DNA of 64,000 nucleotides. Origin: Lunularia cruciata. Its lineage: Eukaryota; Streptophyta; Marchantiopsida; Lunulariales; Lunulariaceae. Position numbers and translations under genes: made by a program. Under the pieces are notes generated by a model. That model saw only the letters and a program-made list of their open reading frames with translations. It was not told the DNA's origin and searched no databases. The DNA lies in contig OX419755.1 in assembly GCA_948567375.1 (NCBI GenBank), positions 78,080,931 to 78,144,930 on the forward strand. Direction: 5' to 3'. Of this stretch, positions 23,542-34,727 are shown in pieces. Every line of letters starts with the position of its first letter. Position 1 is the first letter of the stretch.

Positions 23542-24060
23542 AAACCACAGCTCATGCGGTTGTCTATTGGATGTCGAGGGCATACATATTTTACAATGTG
23601 CCTTAGGAGGAGAACCTATTAGGATCCATGATGCCATTAGATATGGGGCTGAGATACTACACACTTATAGGTTTAGATCAAGCATTGGATGGTCTTATCA
23701 GGCCCACCTCACTAAAGAGTGCGCTCATAAGAGATGGTAAGCATACATTGTATGATGTGGTGGTGGCAAACCCACTCTGACCATAGTCCTTAACACAAGC
23801 TAGCATACAAGAAGGAGCTGCAACAATCATTGCCATTAGGAGAAAGGAGGACCATTATGCTCCACAACTTGCCTTCAACACCTTTGTCTCCTTAGCATTG
23901 GAACTTTTTGGCCACCTTAATCATCAATTTGATGCTCTCCTTTGAGATTCAACATGGATCTCACTACGGAGGAGAAGTGCTTTGACTTTTTCATCCCCCA
24001 TGCATGCTATGCTTACTACATATTATCAACACAGGGTCTCTATCACCCTCCGGAGATCTC
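23542..24060 (+). mobile_element. LINE tail, same family as 30.9-34.2 kb
   Basis: The plus strand encodes CGCLLDVEGIHILQC followed by IRIHDAIR, matching the zinc-binding C-x-C...H-x3-C and IHDAIR segment of the LINE at 33460-33560. Further on an LALELFGHL segment matches LALELYGVM at 33825. It starts exactly at the outer edge of the outer gypsy LTR, so that element probably inserted into this LINE copy. Multiple stops and shifts show it is dead. The right border is vague. Confidence 0.65.
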
Positions 24061-24399
24061 AAGCTCTAAGTTTGAATTGAAGGATATCAATAGTGGGTGT
24101 GCTTGGTCCATTGATGGCCACCCTCTCACATTTGCCAAACATACCATTGGAAGATCTATATCACATCTTGCAGTTAAGTACCCTTGTCACTTAGGTTGCA
24201 TATGTCTAAATATGGCTACTTTATGCAATGTATTGTTCTTTATGCCATGTGGACTTTGGCTTTGGTCTCTCCTTGCCTTTTTGCCCTTTAGGATCTTTGA
24301 CTTCTCATTTCTTTAGGAACCTTTTGGTGCGGTTATATTCCTTTCTCCTTTTCCTTTGGGGTATATTATGAGGCCTGTGGCCATTCAACCTTCTTGGTC

Positions 24400-27000
24400 A
24401 AGTAAAATCTATTTCATAGATAAAAGAGTTGTTTTAGCTTGTAATCTATGAGCATGTTTTGTTTTCAGATTTTATGAAAAAGCTAAGTGAATAAGTTTAC
24501 TTCCGCACAAGTTAATAGGTTTTGATAAATATCATTAGCTCTAAAGTTGAACAAGATATTAAAATAGATTTCTAAATTTTTTGAGAAATCAGAAAAAATA
24601 ATCAATATAAAAATCTAACTACCCACAAAAATCAGATTAGTACATCAAAATGTTGTAGTTACCTTAACATACACTACGTAACAGTTTATGCAACCATCTA
24701 TAAAAGAAAATATGAAAAGAGGTGTCTTTGTGCCAAGAAGTGGTTTCTCTCCACCTAGTCCTTGAATATTTGTTGTAATTGAAGATGGTATGAAAATATT
24801 TAAAATAAATAATGTATAAAAAATTAACCAAAAAATATTAATATGTTTTAAGTAATATGCCTTAAAAAATTCTTTTTGAATTACATTTATATATATTATC
24901 TAAAAGGTATCCTTTGTTATATAATAAATCTATTGCTTAGTATTTTTGTTGTTCTTATGTATTATACAAACTTCTATAAAGATATTTATATCTTGGATAC
25001 ACATGATTCAAGAGAGTCCAAATATAATATGATTTTTTAATATAAAATATTTTGCTATATTCTAAAAACTATATACGCTTATTCTTGGGAAGAAGTTCTA
25101 TTAAAGTGTGTTTTTAAATACAATATGTCCTAAATTCTCTATATGTCTATGAATATATTATTTAATATCTATGTATATTAATAATATGTATAATTAGGTA
25201 GATTTTTGGAAGTATATACATGAAAGTGATGTTGTAACTAAAAGAATTAAAACAAAATAGTTACCTCTTATTCCTATTTTATTTTATCTTACTTATGCAT
25301 GTGCATATCCTTTTTAATTTAAATAAAGAGAATTTTATATCTAAAGTAATTTCCACATGTAATTTTCGATAATAAAGAATTTTTTCATTTCTTCCTTTGT
25401 TGTATAACAAGTATTTAAAATAGTTATAGTTTATTTTTGATTTTTATTAATATAATTACATATCATGATCAATAAACTAGATAGTTTTCTATTTAAAAGA
25501 TAGAGCTTATGTAATTTTATTTTTTCAATCAAAATGATTATTATGCTATTATAGATTTGTAGTCATAAATTAAGAAATCAATCAAGGAGACAATGAAGCA
25601 TAACTCAAGTTTTCAATAGATTTGAGAATAGATATACATATTAAAACACTTGAAATTTCATTTAGTGATTCAAGTATAAAATTAATCACCTTAAATCATA
25701 ATAATATCACAAACTGACAACCTCTAATTTTAGATAAAACAAATAATTTATAACAACAACATGTTCAAAGATGAAGGTAGATACTTTCCTATTTATCTCT
25801 TTTAATTAAATAAAAAAATACACTCATACATACAAATTATAATTCATACTAAATGCAAATTGAAACACTTAATATCTATATATCTATTTGAAGTATCTCA
25901 ACTAATATAATTAAAACAAATGGAAACAGGTTAAAGTGATAGAAGTTTGAAGAATTGGAAGGCAATAATGTATAGTCTTAGTTTATTTTGATATAAATCA
26001 TAAAATGTAAGCAACAGAAAAAATAATTTATATTGAGGTATTGGGTTGAAAGTTTCTCTTCTAAGAAAAAAGGTTTCGTATAAAAGTATATAAGTTGTTT
26101 TATACTCAATAGTATTATGTGCAAGAGTAGAGCAGATTTCCCACACCGATATTTATTGGAGCGTAGATCCATTTTACGTCTTATGTTTTATCCTTGTATG
26201 CCTTGGTAGGTCTTCCATCTTGTTATCTTATGCAATAGGTTTTTTATTTATTAAAATAATAATAAATTTACATGTAAATAAAAAATTAGTGTCAACATCA
26301 ATTCAACATCATTATAAACATCATTCAATCTATATCTCTTTATTAATAAAAATACATACTTATCAATTAGAATACTGATTAAATATCGTAAAAAGATCAA
26401 TCAAAGTTTGACCGAGAAAATAAATCTTTGTTAATATGGTGAAAATGATTAAAAGAACAAAAAATTACTAAGCTACTGGTTATACAAATAATTTGGGAGA
26501 GTAGTTGTATATTATATTATCCAAACTCTATCCAGTTCAACAGATTCAAAACTTAAAAGATATAATTACATTAGAGTACTAAAAATGTTATATAAAATCC
26601 AAGAATTTTCAAAAGAAGGTAAGAAACATATAAATACACTAGAACGTAGAACTCTCTTTTATACATGTCATTCAACTAACAAATGACCAAAAAATTGGGA
26701 AAATATTAACACCCCCAAATTAGAGAACTTCGCTCACATACACCTCATACTATTAAGAAGATTTTTAAGATTTACAAGTTATTGCCTTTGATCTAACTTA
26801 TCCAAAATGAATAGATGCATCTTAACACTGACTAATTATTTACTCTTATCATAATAAAGACTATTACTAATCAGGTAAAAATAGAAAACTTTATGCCCTC
26901 AATATAACTAACTCCTAGTTGGAAGGAAAGATCATATCAGATCATTATTGTCAATGAATGTGTATGAATGTGGCCAAATAATAAATGGAATTCTTCTTTA
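24400..27000. other. AT-rich gene-free island
   Basis: About 2.6 kb of very AT-rich sequence with short poly-A/T runs and no open frame above about 70 codons. No RNA gene, repeat or element terminus was recognised. Composition is clearly lower in GC than the gene block at 34-44 kb. Confidence 0.7.
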
Positions 27001-27900
27001 TATATTATAATACTATATAGCGAGCCGTTTTAACTATATAGCCTTTTAAAACCCAAAATAGATGATGCAGATGTTGGACTCTGATGACAACCTTCCAGCA
27101 AAACATAAGGGTCAGGATAATAAATAAGTATGTATATAATTTAAGATCTTAAACCATGATTATGTTTACCCGTAATTCCTTAAGATAAGTTCATATTTTA
27201 GGAGTTGGAACCTTAAATTTGTTTGGACTTCAATCAGATGTTTCTTCAACACCGAATCATTTTGAACTGCACCAACGGAGTTCTAGAAAGCTATATGAGG
27301 TGAAGTCAAGTACAAACTGATAAAGCCCGGATTCAACTCTAAAGAAAGTCCTTGAATAAATTGCACGTAAGTCATGCACAACCTCTTACGCTATTCACAT
27401 GGCTCTTTTGGGCTCCGATAGCCCACTAAAAGACAAAGCACAGCAGCAATAATTCTGTTGGAGCTCATGCGCACGTCAGGTCTGCCTGACATTCAAACCC
27501 TCAGCCAGAGCTTATATGTCAAGCAACTCTTGCTCCGTCTGAAGTCCTTCGAGCGGAAGATTTTCTAAGTTAATGGGTTGGGTGATAGAACGGGCAAAAC
27601 AACTTACAAATGTTCCATTCTATGACAAGTTCAGTTTTTTGGAGAGCAAACGTATCAACTTTCCAAGCAAACATACTAGGGTTCTGATTTTTGACCTTTA
27701 AGATTGATCAGATATGTAATATATCATGACTTTTTCATTTCTGTACGTGTTGGGCTATTCTATAGCTTGAATTGAAGATTATACAATGCTTGTCATGTGT
27801 GATTTGAAACTGAAGACAAAAGATTAATATTGCAGCGACATTGGTGAGATGAAATTTCTCTGTCAAACCAAACTTTTCCATGTATATTTTTTGAATTTTG
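27000..27900. other. Intergenic stretch, nothing recognised
   Basis: GC content rises again, especially around 27280-27600, but I see no coding frame, RNA or repeat. The left end of the Harbinger element may lie near the right edge; I could not find its terminal inverted repeat. Confidence 0.5.
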
Positions 27901-27907
27901 TGCTGCA

Positions 27908-28972
27908 GAATGGAAGAGATTGTATAGAATGAGAATGTTTTGGAACCTATGGAACCAATTACATTGGTGAAAGATTTGGAGGCTCCATCCAAGAAGAAGC
28001 TTGGTGTAAAAAAGAAAAATTCATCATCAAAGGATGCTCTTGTGAGAGGTATGATGTTGACTATTTCATGTGTAGATTGGAATACTATTCTAAAATAATA
28101 GTATGTTCATTATTTATCTACTATTGTCAATTGTGTTTACATGTGTTTCCATTCCGAAGAAGGCTAAAGTGGAGTGGATTTCTAGTCATGTGAGGCTTTT
28201 TTTGGATATATATAAAGACATTTATTTTAATCATTGTAACCAAGGCAATGTAAGTTGGGATCAATGGAAGGTGTTTGCTAATAGGTTCAGGGAAGCTATC
28301 AGTATAACACCACCTTATGAGCCACAAATTCTCAAGAACAAGCTTGATGGTATAGTTAAAACATACAAGGTTGAGAAAGAAAAACAAACCACAAGCACAT
28401 AACCAAGTTCATGGGAGTTTTATGAACAGATGCATAGAATTAGAGGTGGTTCACCCAAAGAACAAGGTATCCTAGGAGCATGTGATGGTGGTATTAACAC
28501 TTCAATAACTAGTAAGAGAGGGTTTGTAGACTTGAATGATGAAACTATTGATGGGAGTGAGGAAGCATCTCATATAAATCAAACTGAACGATCATATATG
28601 GATGTTTTGATATCTGATGATGAGAAAGAAACACCACAAGTCTCTACACCTTCTCTAGAGACAATTGGTAATCAAGCCACAACCAATACCAAGACAAAAG
28701 CTTGTGCTCAACCTGGTGTTGTTGGGCAACGTAACAAAAAGTGAAGAGTATCAAAAGAAGGTGAAGACAAAATGTATAAGTGTATACTTAAATTTACTCA
28801 AGTAGTGAGGGAAGCAAATGAGAAGAGATCCTTGTAGGAAGATCGTAAATTTGACTTGATGATGGCTCAAGAACAATGCAAGATGGATTTAATGAGCCAA
28901 ATGCTTGAACTGAAACATATGGAACTTGAAATCTTGAAAACAATCAAAGTGGACCGCCATCTTGAGTAAGTA
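27908..28972 (+). pseudogene. Harbinger ORF1, Myb/SANT-like DNA-binding protein
   Basis: A likely first exon at about 27908-28050 is basic and lysine-rich (SKKKLGVKKKN). It is followed by a likely intron and then by an exon from about 28160. That exon encodes a Myb/SANT trihelix-like fold (VEWISSHVRLFLDIY...ISITPPYEPQILKNKLDGIVKTYK) and the SSWEFYEQMHRI segment typical of these proteins. A coiled C-terminus (LMSQMLELKHMELEILK) ends at about 28972. One frame runs throughout from 28103, with stops at 28400, 28742 and about 28835, so it is a pseudogene. In this superfamily the protein binds the element ends and helps the transposase enter the nucleus. Confidence 0.7.
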
Positions 28973-29093
28973 AATACCTTCACTCTCAAACTACATTTGC
29001 TATATCTAGATGAGCATGAGTACTTTTGAATTGCTTGTACAAAGCTGCTCTTACTAATTCACCTCTAGTTGTACTCCATTTATATGCTACAGA

Positions 29094-30155
29094 TCATGGG
29101 AGTGGCAAAATATGTGCTCCATTCATATGCTCATCCACTACATTGACATCAGTAGGTAATGGTTCTCCTTGTTGAATTACAAAGTTGTGTAGTACTGCAT
29201 ATGCAAGTGTCACTCTTGGAACAACTTCCAATTGCATTGGACAGTCCCTCAGTATGCTCCATCTACCTTTCAATTGACCAAATGCATTTTCCACACATAC
29301 ACGTGCTTTTGATGTATGGTTGTCAAATACATTTTGCATAGGTTCTCCTTGATGTGAATATCGATGCCAACATTTCAACAACCATTGATGTGATGGATAG
29401 GCTATATCTCCAAGGATCAATGGTGGAATCACTTGTATTGTATGGTTTTCTTGTGGCAAAATGAGTGTTGGCTGAGTGAGAGCTGTCCCTTATTCCATTG
29501 CTTGATATAAGTTGGACTGTCGTAAATGTGCAGCATCGTGAGTAGATCTAGGTATTGTACAACACAAGTCCCAAAACCAAAGATCTACATCACAAACGCC
29601 TTGTAGCAGAATAGAGTAATCTGAGTGTCTATTCCTATAGTGTTCAAGATACAATCTCATAGCTGGTTTGGTTCTCAATTTGATATGTGTACCATCTATA
29701 CAACCAATGATTTGTGCAATTCCACATATTTATGCAAACTTTGACATGCTCTCAATAAATTTTGCTACTATAGGCTATTTGATGTATTTAGAGTATATTT
29801 TGTCTTTGTTTGCTAGTATCTCGACTATAATTATAATATACTCGACTACAATTATAGTGCACTTCACTATAGTCGATTCACCAAGATAATACAGATCACT
29901 AAGAGTTCTCAATGGTGAATTGTGTGCAAATCTGTGTAAAACTACAACTACACATTTTTCTTACTCCACTCTTTTTCTAGCATATAGCCATTCAGACATA
30001 GTAGGCACATGTGGTTCAATCTCATCAACCAATTTCTTAAAACTCTGATATAAGATTTGGTACCTGCTTCTCATATGATTGTTTAGAAAGTCTAAATCTA
30101 TTGACCATACTTGCTTGTGAACAATCTCCAACCATGTGTATTTTCTTGGTATCAC
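29094..30155 (-). pseudogene. Harbinger transposase (DDE_Tnp_4 type)
   Basis: One minus-strand frame from 30155 to 29094, about 350 codons. An N-terminal helical part is followed by IIGCIDGTHIKLRTKP (first catalytic Asp, near 29720), CDVDLWFWD (second, near 29590), ILGDIAYPSHQWL (near 29420) and VENAFGQLKGRW (catalytic Glu, near 29285). All active-site blocks are in family order. At least four in-frame stops (for example at 29961 and 29490) and no evident frameshift: a dead transposase decayed by substitutions. It faces ORF1. Confidence 0.8.
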
Positions 30156-30599
30156 CCAAAGTCTCTTGGTATTCCTCTTTGAGATAGCAAAAAATGATTA
30201 TTTGCCATCAAGAACCAGCTCTAGAACTCTAGTGTAATATCTTCTTCTTGTTCAGAAAATGTTTATCCCATCAACAATGTGACTAACTCCAAGAGATTTT
30301 CTATTTTAGACTCCATCAACCAAAAAAACATGAGATCACAAAAATCTATCTTGAGTATATGAAATAGGACTGAAAGCTGAATCCAATGAGCACTTTTCTG
30401 GTCAAAACTAGTGTGAGAGGCAAAAGATATAGACATTTGCAAGTCCCAAACCCCTTATTTGTCATGTTTTACCTCATCAAGAAGACGATTGAGAAGCTGC
30501 GGGAGAGTGTGGAGACGGGAGAAGAGAGGGAAAGATAGGAAACAATATCTATTTTTTTTAGGGTTATCTAGTATGTAGCACTCAAGTGAATAGTGAATT

Positions 30600-30860
30600 C
30601 TCTTTGTTTTTCAATTTCAGTTCCATTGGCACCTAGATTGAAGACTATGGAGAATGGAGTAGAAAGTTATGAGGATTTTTAGTTGTTTTTAGGATTTTGA
30701 GTGATCATTATACATTGAGAGTGATGGGTCAGGAATTTTCATTTCCAATCTCTTGGTTTTTATAATTAAGTTCCATGGGAATTTAGTTTGAAAACTTTGG
30801 AGATGTAAATTGAAAGTTATGAGAGTTATAGATTTTAAAGTTTAGAGAGATTGTTTTCTT
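30600..30860 (+). repeat. Two imperfect ~150 bp repeats before the LINE
   Basis: A segment with ttccattggcacctagattgaa...gaaagttatgag at about 30620-30680 recurs at about 30770-30825 in diverged form. This could be the repeated 5' leader of the LINE or an unrelated repeat. Confidence 0.35.
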
Positions 30861-30954
30861 ATGTGAGTTGGGATGTGAGAGGTTGTGGTTTTGCAAATAT
30901 GGGAAGATATGGAGAGGAGCAGCATGTGTTATTATCATTATTCTTGTGCTAGCC

Positions 30955-33900
30955 ATGGCTACACCTTCCCATGTGGGGTTGCCTAGAGCGGGTCGGGATA
31001 CACCATGCCCGGTGTGTCACCAACGCTTTACCTCACAAGTGGTAAAGATCCATGTGAGAAGGATGCACAAGGACTATGATTGGACCACTTGGGATGCCCA
31101 CATGAGACAAGCGACCATATTGACTGGAGTGACACTGGGGATTACACACGCTTCTTCTATCCCTTTGTTGATTGTTCCAGGGATACCAATCGAGTCGAGG
31201 GAATGGTTAGCTTCTCAGGCGGGTTGCATTTTGGGGTTATTTGAGACTAGTTTTCCATGTCCACTTCTATTCCATAGGCTACTTTGCACAATCCATGATA
31301 AGGCTAGATAGGCTTTTTGCCTACCACTTGATCATTTGGCACATGATCCATTGGACGAGTTAACATGGTTCTTATTTCTCTTACTCTCTCGATGGTGTCT
31401 TTGTTATGCTAGAGGGGGACGTGCGGGGCATAGAGAGGTGGCTGCTAGATTTCTTCAATTTTGAGCGGGGGATTGGGCAGCCCTTAAGGAGGAGTCTATT
31501 AGGGCTACACGATTTAGGAGACAAGCATCGCCACAAGATACCACAGAGTCCACTCAATTACAATGATGTAGGACATTAGGTTAGGCAAGAGAGTTTAGTA
31601 GAGCAGTACGAGCGCTACACCCTTTGTCTATAGTGAGTCCTATTGATGATACTATCTCTTCCCTATGCTCACTACATCCTATAGCGGTAGAGGGACTACC
31701 ACTAGAGGTCTTAGATTATCAGCCTGAGCAACCTTTATGTCTTGATAGGTCGCTATTTGCACAAGCATTGTGCACTGCCCCTTGCCTTTCCTCAAGAGGC
31801 TTGTCAAGGATGGTTTATGAGCACCTTAGAGATTGCTTCTAAGCAGATGATCCTTATAGTGGTTTTACCAAGTTGTTTCAGGTGGCTGCAACAATAGCAA
31901 GAGGAGACATTCCCATGTATGTTAGTTGGGTATTAGGTGCTAGTCAACTTCTCGCGATGGAGAAGGACATGGGAGGCATTAGACAGATTGCTATTGGAGA
32001 GATCTTTTTGCGTTTGGTCAGTCATACTATTGTCCTTTAGCATAATTCTCACTTTTGATAGCACCTTAGTCCACATCAGTTTGGAGTAGCTACACTTGGT
32101 GGATGTGAGGCTATATCTTTAAGCATTAGAGCACTCCTAAATATCCATCCGGAGTGGGTGGTTCTACAGGTGGATGTTGAGAACGCTTTTAATAGCATCT
32201 CACGGGCATCTATCTTTAGAGAGCTTAAGGGGGCTGGTGGATCCTTAGCGAGTCTTATTCCTTTTGTGTGGTCTTTTTACGGCTCTCATGCTTCCCTTTA
32301 CTACCAGCATGGTGGTTCATAGGAGGGAGTCACCGTCTTGGAGTCAGCTGTTGGTACACGTCAGGGAGATCCTTAGGGGGGGTCCTTATTTGCCATGGCT
32401 CACTTTAGAGCTCTCCTATCTACTACTTTGGCCATGCCAGGTTGTGTATTTCCCTCCTTGGCATATGTTACACACATTGTAGGCCTTGTAGATCAGATTA
32501 GGCAGGCCTTTGACTACTTGACTATCGAGCTACATCTAGTAGGCTTGAGAGTCAAGGTGTCAAAGTGTAGGCCATGGTCTCCTTTAGGTATCCCGTCCCA
32601 CCTTGAGCTTCCAGAGCGGTGTATCACATCCACAAATGGACTTCGTGCTCTTGGAGTGCCAGTAGGATCAGAGGATTTTGTCACACGCTTCCTAGACGCT
32701 GCCCTTGCAAAGGATGTTCTCCATGTGGATGACCTTCCACTATTAGGAGATCCGCAAGTGGCATTTAATATACTCTCTTCAAGTATTGCTTGTCGACCAT
32801 CCTACCTCATTCGTATAGTTCTCCCCTCACCGTCCTTCCTATCACATTTGGGAGCATTTAATAGGAGGATTATGGGAGTCTTTGGTGATATTATTGGACC
32901 AGGTATTTTTGAGTGTGTGACAAGGGATTTGGCACGTAGATAGACGGCTCTGCCAATCTCATGTGGTGGGGTTGGCTTGCTTTCTATGGAGGAGATGGCA
33001 CCTATAGCATTTTTGGGTAGTTGGGCTCTCTTGGCACCCCTACTTTCCTCCCGTTTTGTGGTTGTTGATAGGCTGGTTTTGGAGACTTATGTGATGGAGG
33101 TGGAAGGAGGATCCTATTCTCTCTAGGTGTTATTGCGGCAGACGAGAGATAGTCTATCCCCTCGAGCACGAGAGGATTTTCCACCTTTTGCTTCACTATC
33201 GTCAGATTGGACTAGAGGTTTATAGTCTTCCTTGATGGAGCGACAATGTGAGCATATGTTACATTCTCTCTTAGTCGACTCATCCATTCCTCAGGCTATT
33301 AGAGCACGTCTTTGCTCTTGCTCTAGCAAGGGTGCAAGCTCTTGGATCCTAGCTCGACCGTGCATTAGTGCATTCCAACTTGCACCAGCTACTTTCTCTA
33401 TAACGATGAGGTTTTGCCTAGGTTTGGTCCACCCATCTGCATCTTCATTACTCACTTGTGAGTGTGGTTCTACAGTAGATGCAACATTGGTCCACATGAC
33501 ATGGTGTCCTTTTGAAGGACAGAGGATAGCTATCCATGATGCCATTAGGGACATAATGCTTGCTATGGCACGAGAGAGTGGATACTTGGCTTGGAGGGAG
33601 CGTTCATATGCTTTGCAGATGACACGTGTCAAGGCAGACTTATACTTGGTCCGAGATGATCAGGTGATAGTAGCGGATATTGTGGTGACGGACCCTACAC
33701 GGGATATAGTTTCGAAGGGAGTGATTAACCATCCCCCTAGATAGGCGGTGAGTGCAGCAGTAGGTTGCAAGGTCTCCAAGTATAGGAGCATGCAATGAGG
33801 TCACCTCTTTGTTCCTCTAGCCTTGGAGTTATATGGAGTGATGGACACGACATTTGACACATTTGTCACGGAGTGCGTGAAAGCTTATCATATTAAGCGT

Positions 33901-34164
33901 CATGGGGTACCACTCTCACTTTCATACTTTGTAGCATATTTTAGACATTGTGTATTCATTGCTCTACAGAGTGCAGTGGCTGGTGCAATCCAGAGGAGAG
34001 TAATCACATTAGATGATGTTTCTTCGGGTGCTCCAGTTGTGTGTAGACCGTACGACTTGCATAGCTCGGTTATCTTAGTTGTGTGTAGACCATACGACTT
34101 GCATACCTCGGTTATCTTAGGTGCGGTAGGGCAGATTTCTCATATAGACTCTATTGGGGCTTAG
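30955..34164 (+). pseudogene. LINE ORF: C2H2 finger, reverse transcriptase, RLE-type C-terminus
   Basis: From the ATG at 30955 the protein has a C2H2 finger (CPVCHQRFTSQVVKIHVRRMH), then an SRGLSRMVYEHL segment (about 31790-31830) and RT motifs: GGIRQIAIGEIFLRLV (about 31970-32020), QVDVENAFNSISRASI with the first catalytic Asp (about 32170) and GTRQGDP (about 32355). The YxDD box near 32455 is altered to YVTH, so the catalytic aspartates are gone. The C-terminus has CECGSTVDATLVHMTWC zinc ligands, IHDAIR and a KADLYLVRDDQVIVAD endonuclease-like block (33640-33690). Several in-frame stops (for example near 31309, 32038, 33737) and frame shifts make it inactive. The usual length of such proteins, about 1000 residues, is preserved. 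Confidence 0.7.
34036..34119 (+). repeat. 42 bp tandem duplication in the LINE 3' part
   Basis: Two copies (34036-34077 and 34078-34119) share gttgtgtgtagacc and cgacttgcat. The 43 kb copy carries the same unit duplicated and diverged, so the repeat existed in the family before those copies formed. Confidence 0.8.
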
Positions 34165-34540
34165 CCCCATGTTACCTTTTTTTCTCTCCCTTGTGAGGCT
34201 TGATGAGGTCTTCCCATCCTTCATTTTTCCTACGCAGTTGCCTCTTTCTTCTTATTTGTCATACCCTAATAGGAAAACTGGTTAGCTGTTAGCACCCGTT
34301 AATAATCCAAAGTTACCTCGCAAAGTTACAATCGCATGTATATTTAGATGTGTGACGGACATCCAAGTTAATTGCCAGACCGCTGCATTCCCATGGACAC
34401 CCAAAGATACTCTTTCCATCAGTGCTTAGAAGGCTAACGTACGTCAATACTGCCGAACATCATCGAGCCATGTGAAGTGTCCTTATGTCTTACAAGGGAA
34501 AACTTGATAACTTTGAACGAAGATTCCAAAGAATCTGGAG

Positions 34541-34557
34541 AAACCCTAACCCTAGGG
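34541..34557 (+). promoter_or_regulatory. Telo-box in the mEF-G promoter/5' leader
   Basis: AAACCCTAACCCTAGGG lies 170 bp upstream of the mEF-G start codon. The AAACCCTA telo-box is known from plant genes for translation machinery, such as EF1-alpha and ribosomal proteins, where it supports expression in dividing cells. Function at this gene is inferred. Confidence 0.65.
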
Positions 34558-34727
34558 TAAGTTGTATGGGAACGAACGAGAGCAGAACAGGAATAGGGGA
34601 GAGGTTTAGCAAAATTCTACTCGCGAGAAAGCTCGCATTGGCGAAGTCAATTGGTGGTAGATTGAACTGTCAGAAAGAGGGATTCTGGTGCTTGTAATCG
34701 CAAGGACGGAGGGAGGGCTGTAGCAAA

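Larger units (their letters stand above)
27905..30190. mobile_element. PIF/Harbinger DNA transposon fossil
   Basis: Two convergent genes typical of PIF/Harbinger: a Myb/SANT-like protein on the plus strand and a DDE transposase on the minus strand. Both are interrupted mainly by in-frame stops while the frames otherwise persist, the pattern of decay by point substitution. The terminal inverted repeats and 3 bp target duplication were not found, so the ends given are the coding limits. Confidence 0.75.
30860..34255 (+). mobile_element. Nearly full-length non-LTR retrotransposon (RLE-type LINE)
   Basis: A LINE with an N-terminal C2H2 finger, a reverse transcriptase and a C-terminal zinc-binding plus restriction-like-endonuclease-type region, as in R2/NeSL/Utopia-like clades. 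The 3' end has no poly-A and shares its last part (through cctacgcagttgcc near 34240) with the copies at 42968-43340 and 56975-58200. It lies about 300 bp upstream of the mEF-G 5' leader, in the same orientation. Clade assignment is by domain layout only. Confidence 0.7.

Noticed and set aside
24400-27000. Organelle DNA insertion
   Set aside because: No chloroplast or mitochondrial gene fragment was recognised; low GC alone is not evidence.
33291-33632. 113-codon minus-strand frame inside the LINE
   Set aside because: Antisense shadow of the LINE C-terminal coding region.
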